Notes under the pieces: generated by a model
The model's database searches: none
What the model was told of the DNA's origin: nothing
The model's input: the letters and a program-made list of their open reading frames with translations, nothing else
Source of the DNA: Dehalococcoidia bacterium
Lineage (GTDB): Bacteria > Chloroflexota > Dehalococcoidia > GIF9 > AB-539-J10
DNA length: 38,227 bases
Assembly (NCBI GenBank): GCA_030605665.1
Contig: JAUWHW010000011.1
Coordinates: 1-38,227 of the forward strand
Direction: 5' to 3'
Program-made: the position numbers and the translations under genes
Shown here: positions 1 to 8,822 of the stretch, piece after piece
Layout: each line of letters begins with the position of its first letter
Numbering within the stretch: the first letter of the stretch is position 1

Positions 1-1062
1 AATCCACTCAGGGGTCAGAACAATGTGCAAGGTGCTTGCGATATGGGTGCCTTGCCCAATGTCTATCCTGGTTATCAGGCAGTAGCCAATCCAGCTATTA
101 GAGAGAAATTTGAAATTGTCTGGGGGTGCTCATTACCCTCATCTCCAGGGCTAACCTTGATTGAGATGCTTGAAGCCGCTTACCGGAAAGAGATAAAGGC
201 GGTATACATCATTGGTGAGAACCCGGCATTAAGCGATCCTGATGTTGGGCATGTTCGGGAGACGCTAGCTAAGCTTGAGTTTCTTGTGGTTCAGGACATT
301 TTCCTTTCCGAAACAGCAAAGTTTGCCCATGTTGTCTTGCCTGCAGTGAGTTTTGCTGAGAAAGATGGCACCTTCACTAACACCGAACGGCGAGTGCAGC
401 GGGTAAGGAAGGCTATTGAGCCAATTGGCAATTCTAAACCTGATTGGTGGATCATCTGCCAAGTAGCCAAAAGGTTGGGAGCTAAAGGCTTTAACTATAG
501 CCATCCCTTTGACATAATGGAGGAAATTCGTCATGTCACTCCTAGCTATGGTGGCATAAGTTACCAGAGGTTAGAGAGCGGTGGACTCCAATGGCCTTGC
601 CCTACCGATGACCATCCAGGTACACCAATACTCCATGTGAATACTTTTGTCAGGGGGAAAGGCAGATTTATCCCGCTAAAATATGTCCCTCCTGGAGAAT
701 CGCCAGATGAAGACTATCCTTTGATTCTCACCACAGGGCGTAGTTTGTATCACTTCCATACCGGGACAATGACCCGTAAAGTAGCTGGGCTTAATCTCAT
801 AGAACCCGAAGGCACAGTGGAAATTAGCCCCAAGGATGCTTTACAACTTGGCATAGCCCAGGGTGATAAAGTTAGAGTTAGTTCTCGGCGCGGTGAAGTA
901 CTTACTAAAGCTAAAGTAACTGAAGCATCACCCCCTGGAGTGGTGTTTATGACTTTCCATTTCGCTGAAAGCCCTGCCAACATCCTCACTAACCCCAAGC
1001 TAGACCCAATATCTAAAATTCCTGAACTTAAAGTGGCAGCAGTTAGAGTGGAGAAACTATGA
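1..1062 (+). CDS. fdhA: Formate dehydrogenase alpha subunit, C-terminal part (5' cut by window)
   Basis: This is the C-terminal ~353 residues of a molybdopterin-containing oxidoreductase of the formate dehydrogenase type, which oxidises formate to CO2 (or reverses this) on a bis-MGD Mo/W centre. The open frame runs from base 1 without a start, and the first visible codons read RGQNNVQGACDMG then LPNVYPGYQ, a signature of FdhA-type enzymes. A middle part (IYIIGENPALSDPD, then VLPAVSFAEKDGTFTNTERR) follows, and the C-terminal molydop-binding barrel begins near ILTTGRSLYHFHTGTMTRK. The selenocysteine/cysteine active site would lie upstream of the window. mobA, which makes the guanylylated cofactor, converges from the other strand. 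Its redox partner is not visible, but Hdr/Flx genes nearby are plausible acceptors (inference). Confidence 0.95.
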   Translation, partial: NPLRGQNNVQGACDMGALPNVYPGYQAVANPAIREKFEIVWGCSLPSSPGLTLIEMLEAAYRKEIKAVYIIGENPALSDPDVGHVRETLAKLEFLVVQDIFLSETAKFAHVVLPAVSFAEKDGTFTNTERRVQRVRKAIEPIGNSKPDWWIICQVAKRLGAKGFNYSHPFDIMEEIRHVTPSYGGISYQRLESGGLQWPCPTDDHPGTPILHVNTFVRGKGRFIPLKYVPPGESPDEDYPLILTTGRSLYHFHTGTMTRKVAGLNLIEPEGTVEISPKDALQLGIAQGDKVRVSSRRGEVLTKAKVTEASPPGVVFMTFHFAESPANILTNPKLDPISKIPELKVAAVRVEKL

Positions 1063-1115
1063 GCACTTTGCAAGAAATGTTAACTGCGAGCACAGCAACC
1101 TCCGGCAGATGGTGA
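1059..1115 (+). pseudogene. 18-codon stub coupled to fdhA, probable truncated downstream gene
   Basis: An ATG overlaps the fdhA stop codon in the ATGA arrangement typical of translationally coupled operon genes, but the frame closes after 18 residues (MSTLQEMLTASTATSGRW). No product is recognised. The position suggests the start of a former fdh-operon partner whose body was lost. It may also be chance. Confidence 0.25.
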
Positions 1116-1134
1116 AAAGGTAGCAATTCAGCTC

Positions 1135-1146
1135 CTACCGCGGTAG
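1135..1146. repeat. 12-bp perfect palindrome between convergent fdhA and mobA
   Basis: CTACCGCGGTAG is self-complementary and sits directly before the mobA stop codon, between two converging genes. It is too short and lacks a T-run for a confident terminator. Confidence 0.35.
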
Positions 1147-1746
1147 TCATCTCTTCGCGGCAGCCAACTTCCTTGCCTTATCTAGGTCAGCTTGGGTGTT
1201 TATATTGAAAAAGCTTAAATGCTCCGAGTCAAACCTATCGATCTCATCCTCTTCGACATACCTTACCCTAACTACACTAAAAAGCTCGCTAATCATCAAT
1301 TCATTGCGCTCTAGTAACTCGTGGATGGGGACTAAGCAATTCTTAGAATATATTGCACAAAGTGGCTCTACTCCTTTTCTTGTCCGAGGAACGACAACAT
1401 CAAAAGCTGGGGACAGCTGAGTCATGTAGTTAAGCAAAGCAATGTTTAGAAATGGCATATCGCAGCCAACAACGATAGCCTGTGAGCAAGATGATATGAC
1501 TAGACCTGAATAGATGCCGCCAAGCGGACCCTTACCGTGATAAATATCAGCCACTATTTTTATCGTTGGGGAGGAGGGAGAGTAAGAAAAGTTTTCGCAC
1601 TGGGCAGTTACTATAATGATCTCCTTGCTAAGAGGGATAAGGCGGTTAACTACACGCTGGACAAGGTTCTTACCATTAATAGTCTCGAGAGCTTTATTCC
1701 AACCAAACCTCGAGCTATTGCCGCCAGCAAGAATAATGGAAGTCAT
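1147..1746 (-). CDS. mobA: Molybdenum cofactor guanylyltransferase MobA
   Basis: MobA transfers GMP from GTP to molybdopterin, producing the MGD cofactor that formate dehydrogenase needs; it is cytosolic. The N-terminus SIILAGGNSSRFGWNKAL is the LAGGxSxRxGxxK nucleotide-binding signature of the family, followed by a sugar-nucleotidyltransferase fold with GPLGGIYSGL and VVGCDMPFLN (the metal-binding D of the family). At 199 residues it has normal length. The frame is open further upstream (to 1815), but the start at 1746 places the LAGG motif at the normal distance from the N-terminus and avoids overlapping the protease gene. It follows the hydrogenase maturation protease by 31 bp, so the two are probably cotranscribed. 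Its placement beside fdhA fits its role. Confidence 0.93.
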   Translation of the reverse strand: MTSIILAGGNSSRFGWNKALETINGKNLVQRVVNRLIPLSKEIIIVTAQCENFSYSPSSPTIKIVADIYHGKGPLGGIYSGLVISSCSQAIVVGCDMPFLNIALLNYMTQLSPAFDVVVPRTRKGVEPLCAIYSKNCLVPIHELLERNELMISELFSVVRVRYVEEDEIDRFDSEHLSFFNINTQADLDKARKLAAAKR

Positions 1747-1777
1747 TAGCGAACCACCATCCCAAGTCACATTCGGG

Positions 1778-2242
1778 TTACGCTGAACCAATCTCCTCCA
1801 AGATAAGATTTGCAACCTTTGGAATAGCTTCCTTTACCTTTTCCGTCATCTCTTCGGTAAACTTAGTCACCTGTTCAGCTTCTATTGCAAATATTACTAT
1901 TTCCTTTGGCATCTGCTCCGCTAAAAGCCTTTTGCCAATTTCGATTGCAGTAGCAAGGTTTGTATCGTGTAGCGAAGTAGCGAAATGCACAGTATTAACG
2001 AAATCTTCTGGCCTGAGCTTATATATTTGCCCCGCTTCTCCATTCTCAGTCTTAATTGCATCCACTATAATTACTCTATCGTATCCAGCAAGGAGCTCTA
2101 ATAAATTTAAACCATGGGTGCTGGCATCTTTTACATCTACACTTTCATTCTTAACTTTACTAGCTAGCTCTTGAGCAACATAAAAACCTATGCCGTCATC
2201 TCCTAATATTGGATTCCCTATACCTAAAACAAGAATTTTCAA
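1778..2242 (-). CDS. NiFe-hydrogenase maturation protease (HyaD/HycI family)
   Basis: This endopeptidase clips the C-terminal tail from the NiFe-hydrogenase large subunit after nickel insertion. The N-terminus MKILVLGIGNPILGDDGIG carries the GxGNxxxxDDG signature with the nickel-sensing acidic residue at D16. Further family positions are seen in RVIIVDAIK (D62 region) and the TSLHDTNL histidine near residue 93. Length (154 aa) is typical. It starts 1 bp after the stop of the hydrogenase large-subunit fragment, so the two form an operon. It appears intact although its only visible substrate is truncated; a complete hydrogenase elsewhere would explain retention. Confidence 0.93.
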   Translation of the reverse strand: MKILVLGIGNPILGDDGIGFYVAQELASKVKNESVDVKDASTHGLNLLELLAGYDRVIIVDAIKTENGEAGQIYKLRPEDFVNTVHFATSLHDTNLATAIEIGKRLLAEQMPKEIVIFAIEAEQVTKFTEEMTEKVKEAIPKVANLILEEIGSA

Positions 2243-2243
2243 A

Positions 2244-2459
2244 CTATCCTCTCAAGCTCTGGCAGATATTCCCATCCGAATTGTAGATATTGAGCTCTAG
2301 GGGCATCTGCCCTGGAAGCGTATGCGTTGCGCATGCGAGGCAGGGATCGTATGCACGGAAAGCCATTTCTACCATGTTAACAAGCCTTCCCCGACATTCC
2401 AATTCTTTAGCAATTTTTTTGTACTCGTTCATCTCTGAAAAAGCCGACCTTGTCAAGTG
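2244..2459 (-). pseudogene. C-terminal fragment of NiFe-hydrogenase large subunit
   Basis: The ~70 residues contain MVEMAFRAYDPCLACATH, the C-terminal DPCxxCxxH nickel-ligand motif of group 3-type (MvhA/FrhA-like) hydrogenase large subunits. A 25-residue tail beginning TLPGQMPLEL follows, which is the extension removed by the maturation protease after the histidine. The remaining ~350-400 residues, including the N-terminal CxxC ligands, are absent: a TAG stop lies immediately upstream (about 2460) and no homologous frame continues toward the insertion sequence. This is therefore a remnant. The break lies between about 2460 and the insertion-sequence boundary near 2541, pointing to a rearrangement. 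Confidence 0.85.
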
Positions 2460-2511
2460 CTATCAGATTCCTTCCTATTCATCTCTCCGTGTGACTTTCA
2501 CAATATGTCGC

Positions 2512-3545
2512 TCAGGGTGGGGCTGCCCAATCATATGACCAGTGACACCTCACCTCCCCTCTTTGATTTTGCTGATAGTGTTCGAGAAGCTCTTCTGGTG
2601 TGAGATATCCCAGTGTTTGATGGGGACGGATGGTATTATACACCTCCTCCCATTTCAGTAGAGCTCGATTCAGCTCCGAGATCTCAAAGCTAGCATCTGT
2701 TACCTCGTAAAATTCTTTGGTATGGGTTCTTTGTGCCCTTTCCACATGGCCATTAAGCTTAGCTGAGCGTGTGGTGGTAAGACAAACAATTCTATACCCC
2801 TTTTCCGATGCTCACGCTCAAAGAGATCTGGAACTCTGCTCCTCCATCTACTTAAATAGCCCTGATTGGGAAAGCATCCGTTCCTCTAAAGTATTAAGGA
2901 AGCGAGCAGCTATAGCGGATGTAGCTCGACTATGGACTTCCAGAACATCCCACCTTGATATGACATCCCTGGCTGTGAAGTGTTTGAGTATCACTCCGGG
3001 TAGGGTGTCACATCCAGGGTATCTATCTTCACTGCATCTCCTGGTACTCTGGCCACATACTCCCTAGGCTTTCTCATGGCATAAGGGTGCTGCCTCTGCC
3101 TTTTCCTAGCTGATATGTGCTTTGACACCGGCTTTCTCAATACACCACGCTCCTTTGGCCGACGGAGTATCCTACCTACTGTGGAGGCAGAACAATCGAA
3201 CCCCTCACCTCGCAGGAGTGCTACCAGCTTGTCCTTGCTCATCTGGGATATTCCTCTCTTAATCTAAGCACAGCCTCAACTAGTTCCACTGAATAGGTGG
3301 GCTGGCTTAAATGCTTAGGGCGATGAGAACAATCCTCCAGGTTCTCTATATGCCTGGGGTTATAGCGCTTTTTCCAGCGGTAGAAGGTTTAAGGAGAGAT
3401 ACCGAAGTGGCGGCAGGTGAGGCGGGCATTATGATTATGGAAATTATAGTTAATTAAACCACTTGAGCCTTTGCCTAGCTTTCCTTGATAGCCTTGGAAC
3501 GTTTGCCAGATGTCTATATCCCGGGATCTTGCTACAGACATTCAT
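2512..3545 (-). pseudogene. Decayed IS481-like (rve/DDE) transposase
   Basis: Reading down from 3545 on the - strand, pieces of one DDE integrase-core transposase appear in changing frames. These include an N-terminal helix-turn-helix part (NARLTCRHFGIS, then a stop at about 3390, then TFYRWKKRYNPRH), a LVALLRGEGF...VGRILRR segment at 2991-3242, then VILKHFTARDVISRWDVLEV in another frame. The C-terminal part NGHVERAQRTHTKEFYE...RPHQTLGYLTPEELL lies at 2512-2763. At least five frame changes or stops interrupt it (near 3450, 3390, 3243, 3000, 2835 and 2765), so it cannot make a functional transposase. The conserved DTLDV aspartate and HVER glutamate of the DDE triad are recognisable. Confidence 0.9.
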
Positions 3546-3587
3546 AATGCAGCTATTGTAGTGTCCTCTCATAAATCATGTGTCACT
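2541..3587 (-). mobile_element. Insertion sequence remnant, IS481-like, ~1.05 kb
   Basis: The decayed transposase is bounded by AGTGACAC at 2541-2548 and its inverted complement GTGTCACT at 3580-3587. The resulting length (~1047 bp) matches the usual size of IS481-family elements. The 8-bp terminal match is short and no target-site duplication is evident, so the exact ends are tentative. The element separates the hydrogenase stub from hdrA. Confidence 0.55.
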
Positions 3588-3896
3588 TATCTAGCTGAAC
3601 AAGTACACGAAATTTGCCGAACGAACAGTCTTTGTGTTAGCTTTTAGGCTTCTAAGGACGCAGTGATGCTCAGGCATTCAAAAATTAGAGAAGCATTTAC
3701 CATGTTAGTGGTAGTAGCACTCAGAGAAATAGATGATATCATAAGACTCACCACTTTCTGCCCTCATTGCGTACGCAGCTTCGAAGATAGTGTATTGGTT
3801 CTAGATAAGGGAGATATTACTGAGAATAGGGGCGTGGCAGGATTTGTTTCGATAGGTTGTTTATTTAACAGAATAAAAAGCTAGGAGGATTTTGAC
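3588..3896. other. Intergenic stretch between IS remnant and hdrA
   Basis: About 309 bp with no convincing gene. A 73-codon open frame at 3663-3884 lacks a ribosome binding site and family resemblance and is not called. The only clear signal is the AGGAGG ribosome binding site just upstream of hdrA (about 3881-3888). No strong promoter match was found. Confidence 0.5.
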
Positions 3897-5861
3897 ATGT
3901 GGAGCGAACCCAGGATTGGTGTCTATGTATGTCACTGTGGTAGTAATATCGCTGGTACTGTTGATGTGGAGCAAGTTGTCGAGTTTGCTCGAGGTTTGGA
4001 TTCTGTGGTAGTGGCTTGTGACTACAGCTTCATGTGCTCTGATCCGGGTCAGGAATTAATCAAGAAAGATATTGGTGACTTTCGTCTTAATCGTGTAGTT
4101 GTTGCTTCTTGTTCGCCAACAATGCATGAGTCTACCTTCCGTCGCGTTTGCCAGGAAGCAGGGTTAAATCCATATTTATTTGAGATGGCGAATATTCGGG
4201 AGCAATGTTCGTGGGTAACTGAGGATAAGCAGATGGCTACAGAAAAAGCCAAAGCCTTGGTAAGCGCTGCTGTAAGTCGGGTTTATTATCACCAACCTCT
4301 GGAAATTAAGGAAGTTCCGATTAATCCTAATACTCTTGTAGTAGGTGGAGGTATTGCTGGTATTCAGGCTGCCCTAGAGATTGCCGATTCTGAGCATAAA
4401 GTCTATCTCGTGGAGAGGACTCCTAGTATTGGTGGGCATATGAGTCAGTTGGATAAAACGTTTCCTACCCTAGATTGCTCATCTTGTATTCTCACTCCCA
4501 AGATGACAATGGTGGGTTCTCATCCATATATTGAATTAATGGCTTATAGTGAAGTGGAGGAAGTTTCAGGCTATATCGGTAATTTCAAGATTAGGATTAG
4601 AAGAAGGGCAAAGTACGTCAATGAGGATAAATGTACTGGTTGTGGCTTGTGCCAGGAAAAATGTCCCTGGAAGGTAGATAGTGAGTTTGAAGCTGGCATG
4701 GGTAAGAGGAAGGCTATTTACACTCCATTTCCACAAGCAGTGCCCAATACACCAGTTATCGACCCAGAGCATTGCATCTACTTTCTGAAGGGAAAATGCC
4801 GTCTCTGCGAGAAAATCTGTGAGGCAAAGGCTATTGATTTCGAGCAGGTAGATAAATTTGTTGAATTGGAAGCGGGTTCCATAATCGTAGCCACTGGTTA
4901 CAGTCTATTTGACCCTAGTATCATTTATCAGTATGGATACAAGCGGTTGGATAATGTTCTTACCAGCCTTGAGTTTGAGAGAATAGTCAGCTCCTTTGGC
5001 CCCACAGATGGCAATATCAGACTCAAAGACGGTTCAACTCCCCAGGGCATCGCTATTATTCACTGCGTGGGCAGCCGTGATAAAAACTATCATGACTATT
5101 GCTCTCGGGTATGTTGTATGTATGCTCTCAAGTATTCTCATCTGATAAAGGAGAAAATTAATGCCGAAGTGTATCAGATGTATATAGATATGCGCTGCTT
5201 TGGTAAGGGATACGAGGAATTTTATGAGCGCGTCTCGGAGGAAGGTGTTAATTTTATACGAGGCAAGGTGGCTCAAGTTACTGACCGTGCTGTAAGTGAG
5301 GAAGAGAAAGGTAAACTAATTGTCGTGGTTGAGGATACCTTGTTGGGTAGAGTAGTAAGGGTAGCGGTAGATATGGTTATCCTGTGTCCAGCTATGGAGT
5401 CACAACCAGATGCAGAGGCTGTCACTCGGTTGTTCAATATTAACCGGAGCGCTGACGGCTTTTTCCTGGAAAAACATCCAAAGCTAGATCCAGTGGCTAC
5501 TACAACTGATGGTGTCTTTGTGGTGGGTTGCTGTCAGGGTCCCAAGGATATTCCCGATACTGTGGCTCAAGCTTCAGCCGCTGCTAGTCGGGTTCTGTCC
5601 ATGATTAGTAAGGGCAAAACTGAGGTTGAAGCAGCTACTGCGGTTATTGATGAAAGGAACTGTTCTGGGTGCCAGTTTTGCAAGCTTATTTGCTCCTATA
5701 GTGCCATCTCCTTCGATGAGGAAAAAGGGGTATGTCGGGTTAATGAAGCTTTATGTAAAGGATGTGGCACTTGTGTTGGTAGTTGCCCCAGCGATGCCAT
5801 AGGTCTTAATCACTTCACCAATGAGCAAATCTTAGCGCAAATGGAAGGATTGCTCGTCTAG
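3897..5861 (+). CDS. hdrA: Heterodisulfide-reductase-like subunit A (HdrA), flavin iron-sulfur protein
   Basis: HdrA is the FAD subunit of Hdr complexes, where electron bifurcation takes place; it is cytosolic. The 654-residue protein begins with VCHCGSN (11-17), conserved in HdrA. It has an FAD/NAD-type dinucleotide loop VVGGGIAGIQ (148-157) and a ferredoxin-like motif CTGCGLCQEKCP (246-257). A CIYFLKGKCRLCEKIC segment follows (293-308), and near 395-420 the CVGSRDKNYHDYCSRVCC region, typical of HdrA. Two C-terminal [4Fe-4S] motifs are CSGCQFCKLIC (about 585) and CKGCGTCVGSCP (620-631). An AGGAGG site 7-8 nt before ATG sets the start. The gene converges on the FlxA-like gene of the opposite operon, which suggests one half was inverted relative to the usual collinear order (inference). 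Confidence 0.95.
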   Translation: MWSEPRIGVYVCHCGSNIAGTVDVEQVVEFARGLDSVVVACDYSFMCSDPGQELIKKDIGDFRLNRVVVASCSPTMHESTFRRVCQEAGLNPYLFEMANIREQCSWVTEDKQMATEKAKALVSAAVSRVYYHQPLEIKEVPINPNTLVVGGGIAGIQAALEIADSEHKVYLVERTPSIGGHMSQLDKTFPTLDCSSCILTPKMTMVGSHPYIELMAYSEVEEVSGYIGNFKIRIRRRAKYVNEDKCTGCGLCQEKCPWKVDSEFEAGMGKRKAIYTPFPQAVPNTPVIDPEHCIYFLKGKCRLCEKICEAKAIDFEQVDKFVELEAGSIIVATGYSLFDPSIIYQYGYKRLDNVLTSLEFERIVSSFGPTDGNIRLKDGSTPQGIAIIHCVGSRDKNYHDYCSRVCCMYALKYSHLIKEKINAEVYQMYIDMRCFGKGYEEFYERVSEEGVNFIRGKVAQVTDRAVSEEEKGKLIVVVEDTLLGRVVRVAVDMVILCPAMESQPDAEAVTRLFNINRSADGFFLEKHPKLDPVATTTDGVFVVGCCQGPKDIPDTVAQASAAASRVLSMISKGKTEVEAATAVIDERNCSGCQFCKLICSYSAISFDEEKGVCRVNEALCKGCGTCVGSCPSDAIGLNHFTNEQILAQMEGLLV

Positions 5862-5914
5862 CAAGAAAAGTTTAGCAGGACTAAATGCCTCTATAGCAAT
5901 ACCTTTTATTGGTT

Positions 5915-6787
5915 CTAATACTCGCTGGAGACTAAGCTCTTGATCTGAGCATAGGTGAACACGGGGCCATCGCGGCAAACATAAATATTGCCAATGTTAC
6001 ATCGTCCGCACTTGCCTATCCCGCACTTCATTCTCTTCTCTAAGGTAGTTATCATTTGCTCTGGGGTGAAGCCCAGCTTTTCCAGCACAGGGAAGGAAAA
6101 TCGTATCATGATTGGCGGTCCACAAACGATAGCTACCGCATTGCTGGGTGAAGGAGCTACTTGCTCCAGCACCTGGGGAACAAAGCCTACTCTCCCGGTC
6201 CAACTCTCATCACCTTTATCAACAGTAGTTACCATATTTATTCCCTTATCCTTACTCCACGTGTCTAAGTCGTATTTAAAACATAGGTCGGCTGGACTAC
6301 GAGCCCCATATATAATATCTATTTTTTCATAGTTATCCCTGTTGTCTATAACATTCCAGATTAGAGACCTCAGTGGAGAGAGGCCAATACCACCGGCAAC
6401 AAAAGCGAGGTTCTTACCCTGCAAGAAACCCATAGGAAAGCCATTGCCATAGGGCCCTCTGAAACCTATCTCAGCGCCGATACCAAGCCTATGCAGTGCA
6501 TTGGTTAACTTCCCTACCTTGCGCACAGTGCACTCCAAATGACCTCTTCTGGTGGGGCTGGAAGAGATAGCAAAAGGAGCTTCACCTGCCCCGAAGATAG
6601 AACATAACGCGAATTGCCCTGACTGGAAGGTAAACTCTTTCTTTAGCTTTTCATCTTTAAAATTGAAGTGGAAGGTTCTGGTATCATAGGTCTCATCAAC
6701 TACTTTCTCTATTTTTACTATGTGTGGTAGGTAGACGTTACCGTTGGCGAGAAATCTCTCTCTCTGGCTAATATCAGTAATCCTCAT
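5915..6787 (-). CDS. FlxA-like FAD/NAD(P)-binding oxidoreductase with [2Fe-2S] tail
   Basis: A ferredoxin-NADP reductase-fold protein resembling the gamma subunit of sulfhydrogenase, FlxA of FlxABCD-Hdr, and the PyrK type. It would exchange electrons between NAD(P)H and the iron-sulfur partners. The FAD-binding domain carries FAISSSPTRRG, and the NAD domain starts at LAFVAGGIGLSPLRSL and contains VCGPPIMIRF. The C-terminus has a [2Fe-2S] site CGIGKCGRCNIGNIYVC. The start at 6787 (ATG) has GGAG about 9 nt upstream; a TTG at 6802 would overlap that site and is less likely, giving 290 residues here. It is the last gene of the - strand operon and ends 53 bp from the convergent hdrA. Confidence 0.88.
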   Translation of the reverse strand: MRITDISQRERFLANGNVYLPHIVKIEKVVDETYDTRTFHFNFKDEKLKKEFTFQSGQFALCSIFGAGEAPFAISSSPTRRGHLECTVRKVGKLTNALHRLGIGAEIGFRGPYGNGFPMGFLQGKNLAFVAGGIGLSPLRSLIWNVIDNRDNYEKIDIIYGARSPADLCFKYDLDTWSKDKGINMVTTVDKGDESWTGRVGFVPQVLEQVAPSPSNAVAIVCGPPIMIRFSFPVLEKLGFTPEQMITTLEKRMKCGIGKCGRCNIGNIYVCRDGPVFTYAQIKSLVSSEY

Positions 6788-6817
6788 TTTGCAATTCTCC
6801 AATTAGTTTGGTCGAAA

Positions 6818-7846
6818 CTATACTCTGGTGGGTAGACTATTTAGTGTCTGGGTAATGTCCCAGTTTACCGGGCATTGACGAATACATCTTCCACAGCCAA
6901 CACAGGCTATAATGTCAAAATTCATAGGGTAGAACTCAAACTTGTGGCATACTTTTTGTCTTACCCGTCGCCACTTCTCCAACCTGGGGTTTTCCATTGG
7001 CATCTTGGTATAGACGGGAAAAGCACAGCTATCCCAGCTTCTGAATCTTGTCCCTTGCCTCCTAACTAGCTCATCATTGATGTCAAAGCAATAACAGGTG
7101 GGACAAAGAAAGGTGCAGATACCACAGCTTATGCACTTAGCGGATACTTTCTCCCAGAAATCTTGCTCCTCAAAGCAGGATAATAGTTTTTCTTTAATAC
7201 CTTCGGTGTCTATCTTCCTTGTTACTTTATTATAGGAGGCCTGTTTTACTTCTCTGGCTTCGGCTTCGTCGGCTTCGGTTGCCTCTTCCACCTGGCTAGC
7301 CTTGGCAATTAATTCTTTACCCACCTCTGTAATCTCTTCGATTAAGAACTGGTCACCAATATCTGTAAGCATAAGGTCAACATCAGTCGACTCTCCTGGA
7401 TTGATACCCAAGGAAGTACAGAAGCAACTATCATAGGGATTGGTGCATCCCAGTCCTATTAATACCATATTATTTCTTTTGGGAAGATAATATGGGTCCT
7501 CGTATAAATCCTTAAAGGTCATATCTAGTATAATTAAGGCTCTGGCATCACAAGGACGAATACCAAAAATCAATTGCTTATGCTCGTCTGATGAGGGTAA
7601 TTCTACATGGTAACCTTCCTTGCCTTTTTGAAAGCTGAACATTTCCTCCATGGGAGGAAAAAAGTTAGCTTTGATTGGTTGTACTGTATTTCTATACCAA
7701 TCCATAAATCCGGTATCTTTGCTATCCCACTTACTCAGCATTGCCACTCCGCTTTCCCGCGACGGCACAAATACGGTGAACTCCTGGCTCCACTCATTGA
7801 GGAGGTTACCTATATCCCTTTTGTTTATTTTCTTATTATTGATCAC
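6818..7846 (-). CDS. FlxC/sulfhydrogenase beta-like 4Fe-4S protein
   Basis: A 342-residue iron-sulfur protein of the sulfhydrogenase-beta / anaerobic sulfite reductase A type, which in Flx-Hdr complexes relays electrons between the FAD/NAD subunit and HdrA (family knowledge). Two C-terminal cluster motifs are seen: CISCGICTFLCPTCYC (238-252) and CVGCGRCIRQCP (315-326). The N-terminal part has GIRPCDARAL (about 95-104) and CTNPYDSCFC (134-143), conserved in the family. Residues ~185-203 are unusually rich in Glu/Ala. The start is GTG, supported by GGAG about 7 nt upstream. The gene lies 10 bp from the next upstream gene and 30 bp from flxA-like. Confidence 0.88.
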   Translation of the reverse strand: MINNKKINKRDIGNLLNEWSQEFTVFVPSRESGVAMLSKWDSKDTGFMDWYRNTVQPIKANFFPPMEEMFSFQKGKEGYHVELPSSDEHKQLIFGIRPCDARALIILDMTFKDLYEDPYYLPKRNNMVLIGLGCTNPYDSCFCTSLGINPGESTDVDLMLTDIGDQFLIEEITEVGKELIAKASQVEEATEADEAEAREVKQASYNKVTRKIDTEGIKEKLLSCFEEQDFWEKVSAKCISCGICTFLCPTCYCFDINDELVRRQGTRFRSWDSCAFPVYTKMPMENPRLEKWRRVRQKVCHKFEFYPMNFDIIACVGCGRCIRQCPVNWDITQTLNSLPTRV

Positions 7847-7856
7847 TCTTTATCTC

Positions 7857-8822
7857 CTACCTTATGAAATCCTCAACTTCTGTAGATTCATAGGCGGTTA
7901 GTAATGGCAATGCGTTCTTATCCATTCCTGCCTTATATTGGAATAGTTCACCTACTATCTCATACATTTCCCTTGTCAGGCTTCTCAGTGGAATATTCAT
8001 CGGGCAAACGCGCTCGCATTCACCACAATCGGTGCACCTTCCCGCCACATGGATATTTCTGATTGCTTGAAATAGGAGGTTATCCTGCCACTTTGGTGTT
8101 GGCAACACCCACTGTGGTTCGCTTTCCTCAACAAAGCACTTCTGACAAAAACAAGCAGGACAAACATTGCGGCAAGCGTAGCACCGTATACAACGGCTGA
8201 ACTCATTTTTCCAGAACTCCCATCTCTGCTGAGGTGCCATTTCTTTTAGCTGTCGTATTTTTGCCTGACCTGCTGTTATGTCACCAACCGGGAAAGTTGG
8301 CTCACCAAGAAGAACATCATATTCTTGAGGAGTGGGAAATTCGCATACAAGACAGTTGTCCAAAAGAACTTCCGTAGCTGGGAAATTACTTTCCTTCCCA
8401 TCAACCGTTATCACCACTTTGTCCCCGTCCCTAGTAATGTTATCCAACTCGTCTCTGTCCTTACCCAGCAAGAGTTCTACCTTCTTTAGGTCAATCAATC
8501 CAGGACAGGGAATGCCCATAATTACAAGAGCTTCTCTGGCTATCTTGTTGTCCTGTATCAGGCTAACAATGGAGCGGCTATCGCACCCCTTGACTACAAT
8601 GCCTACCTTCCCCTTAACCTCGGTTAAGTACACGCTAAGGTTATTCACGATGAACGGGTTAACTACTAGGCGATCAGTATCATTTTCGCTTTTGGTTATC
8701 AAAGGAGTGGTGGTAAATTTCAGACTCCCCATCTCATAGCCAATAATGTAGTCAACCCGTCTTTGTTGAAGCAAGGTCTTAGTTTCTTGACGCAATTTTT
8801 GTTCAATTTTTTTATTTTCCAT
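7857..8822 (-). CDS. FlxB/FrhB-like 4Fe-4S ferredoxin-domain protein
   Basis: A 321-residue iron-sulfur protein that resembles FlxB and the F420-hydrogenase beta / Hdr-associated family. It has VVKGCDSRSIVSLIQ (77-90) and LVCEFPTP in the N-terminal region. Cysteine clusters follow at CIRCYACRNVCPACFCQKC (211-229) and CTDCGECERVCP (263-274), consistent with two [4Fe-4S] clusters. The start chosen is ATG at 8822; TTG at 8828 is possible, and neither has a good ribosome site. The gene overlaps the end of the MvhD-like gene by 11 bp, so translation is probably coupled. Confidence 0.85.
   Translation of the reverse strand: MENKKIEQKLRQETKTLLQQRRVDYIIGYEMGSLKFTTTPLITKSENDTDRLVVNPFIVNNLSVYLTEVKGKVGIVVKGCDSRSIVSLIQDNKIAREALVIMGIPCPGLIDLKKVELLLGKDRDELDNITRDGDKVVITVDGKESNFPATEVLLDNCLVCEFPTPQEYDVLLGEPTFPVGDITAGQAKIRQLKEMAPQQRWEFWKNEFSRCIRCYACRNVCPACFCQKCFVEESEPQWVLPTPKWQDNLLFQAIRNIHVAGRCTDCGECERVCPMNIPLRSLTREMYEIVGELFQYKAGMDKNALPLLTAYESTEVEDFIR

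Noticed and set aside
2457..2540. Continuation of the hydrogenase coding region toward the insertion sequence
   Set aside because: All three - strand frames were read; none shows hydrogenase-like sequence and stops occur in each.
3663..3884. 73-codon open frame upstream of hdrA
   Set aside because: No ribosome binding site, no family resemblance, odd composition; likely chance.
5862..5914. Terminator between convergent hdrA and flxA-like genes
   Set aside because: Only a 5-bp stem (TTTAG/CTAAA) without a following T-run; not convincing.
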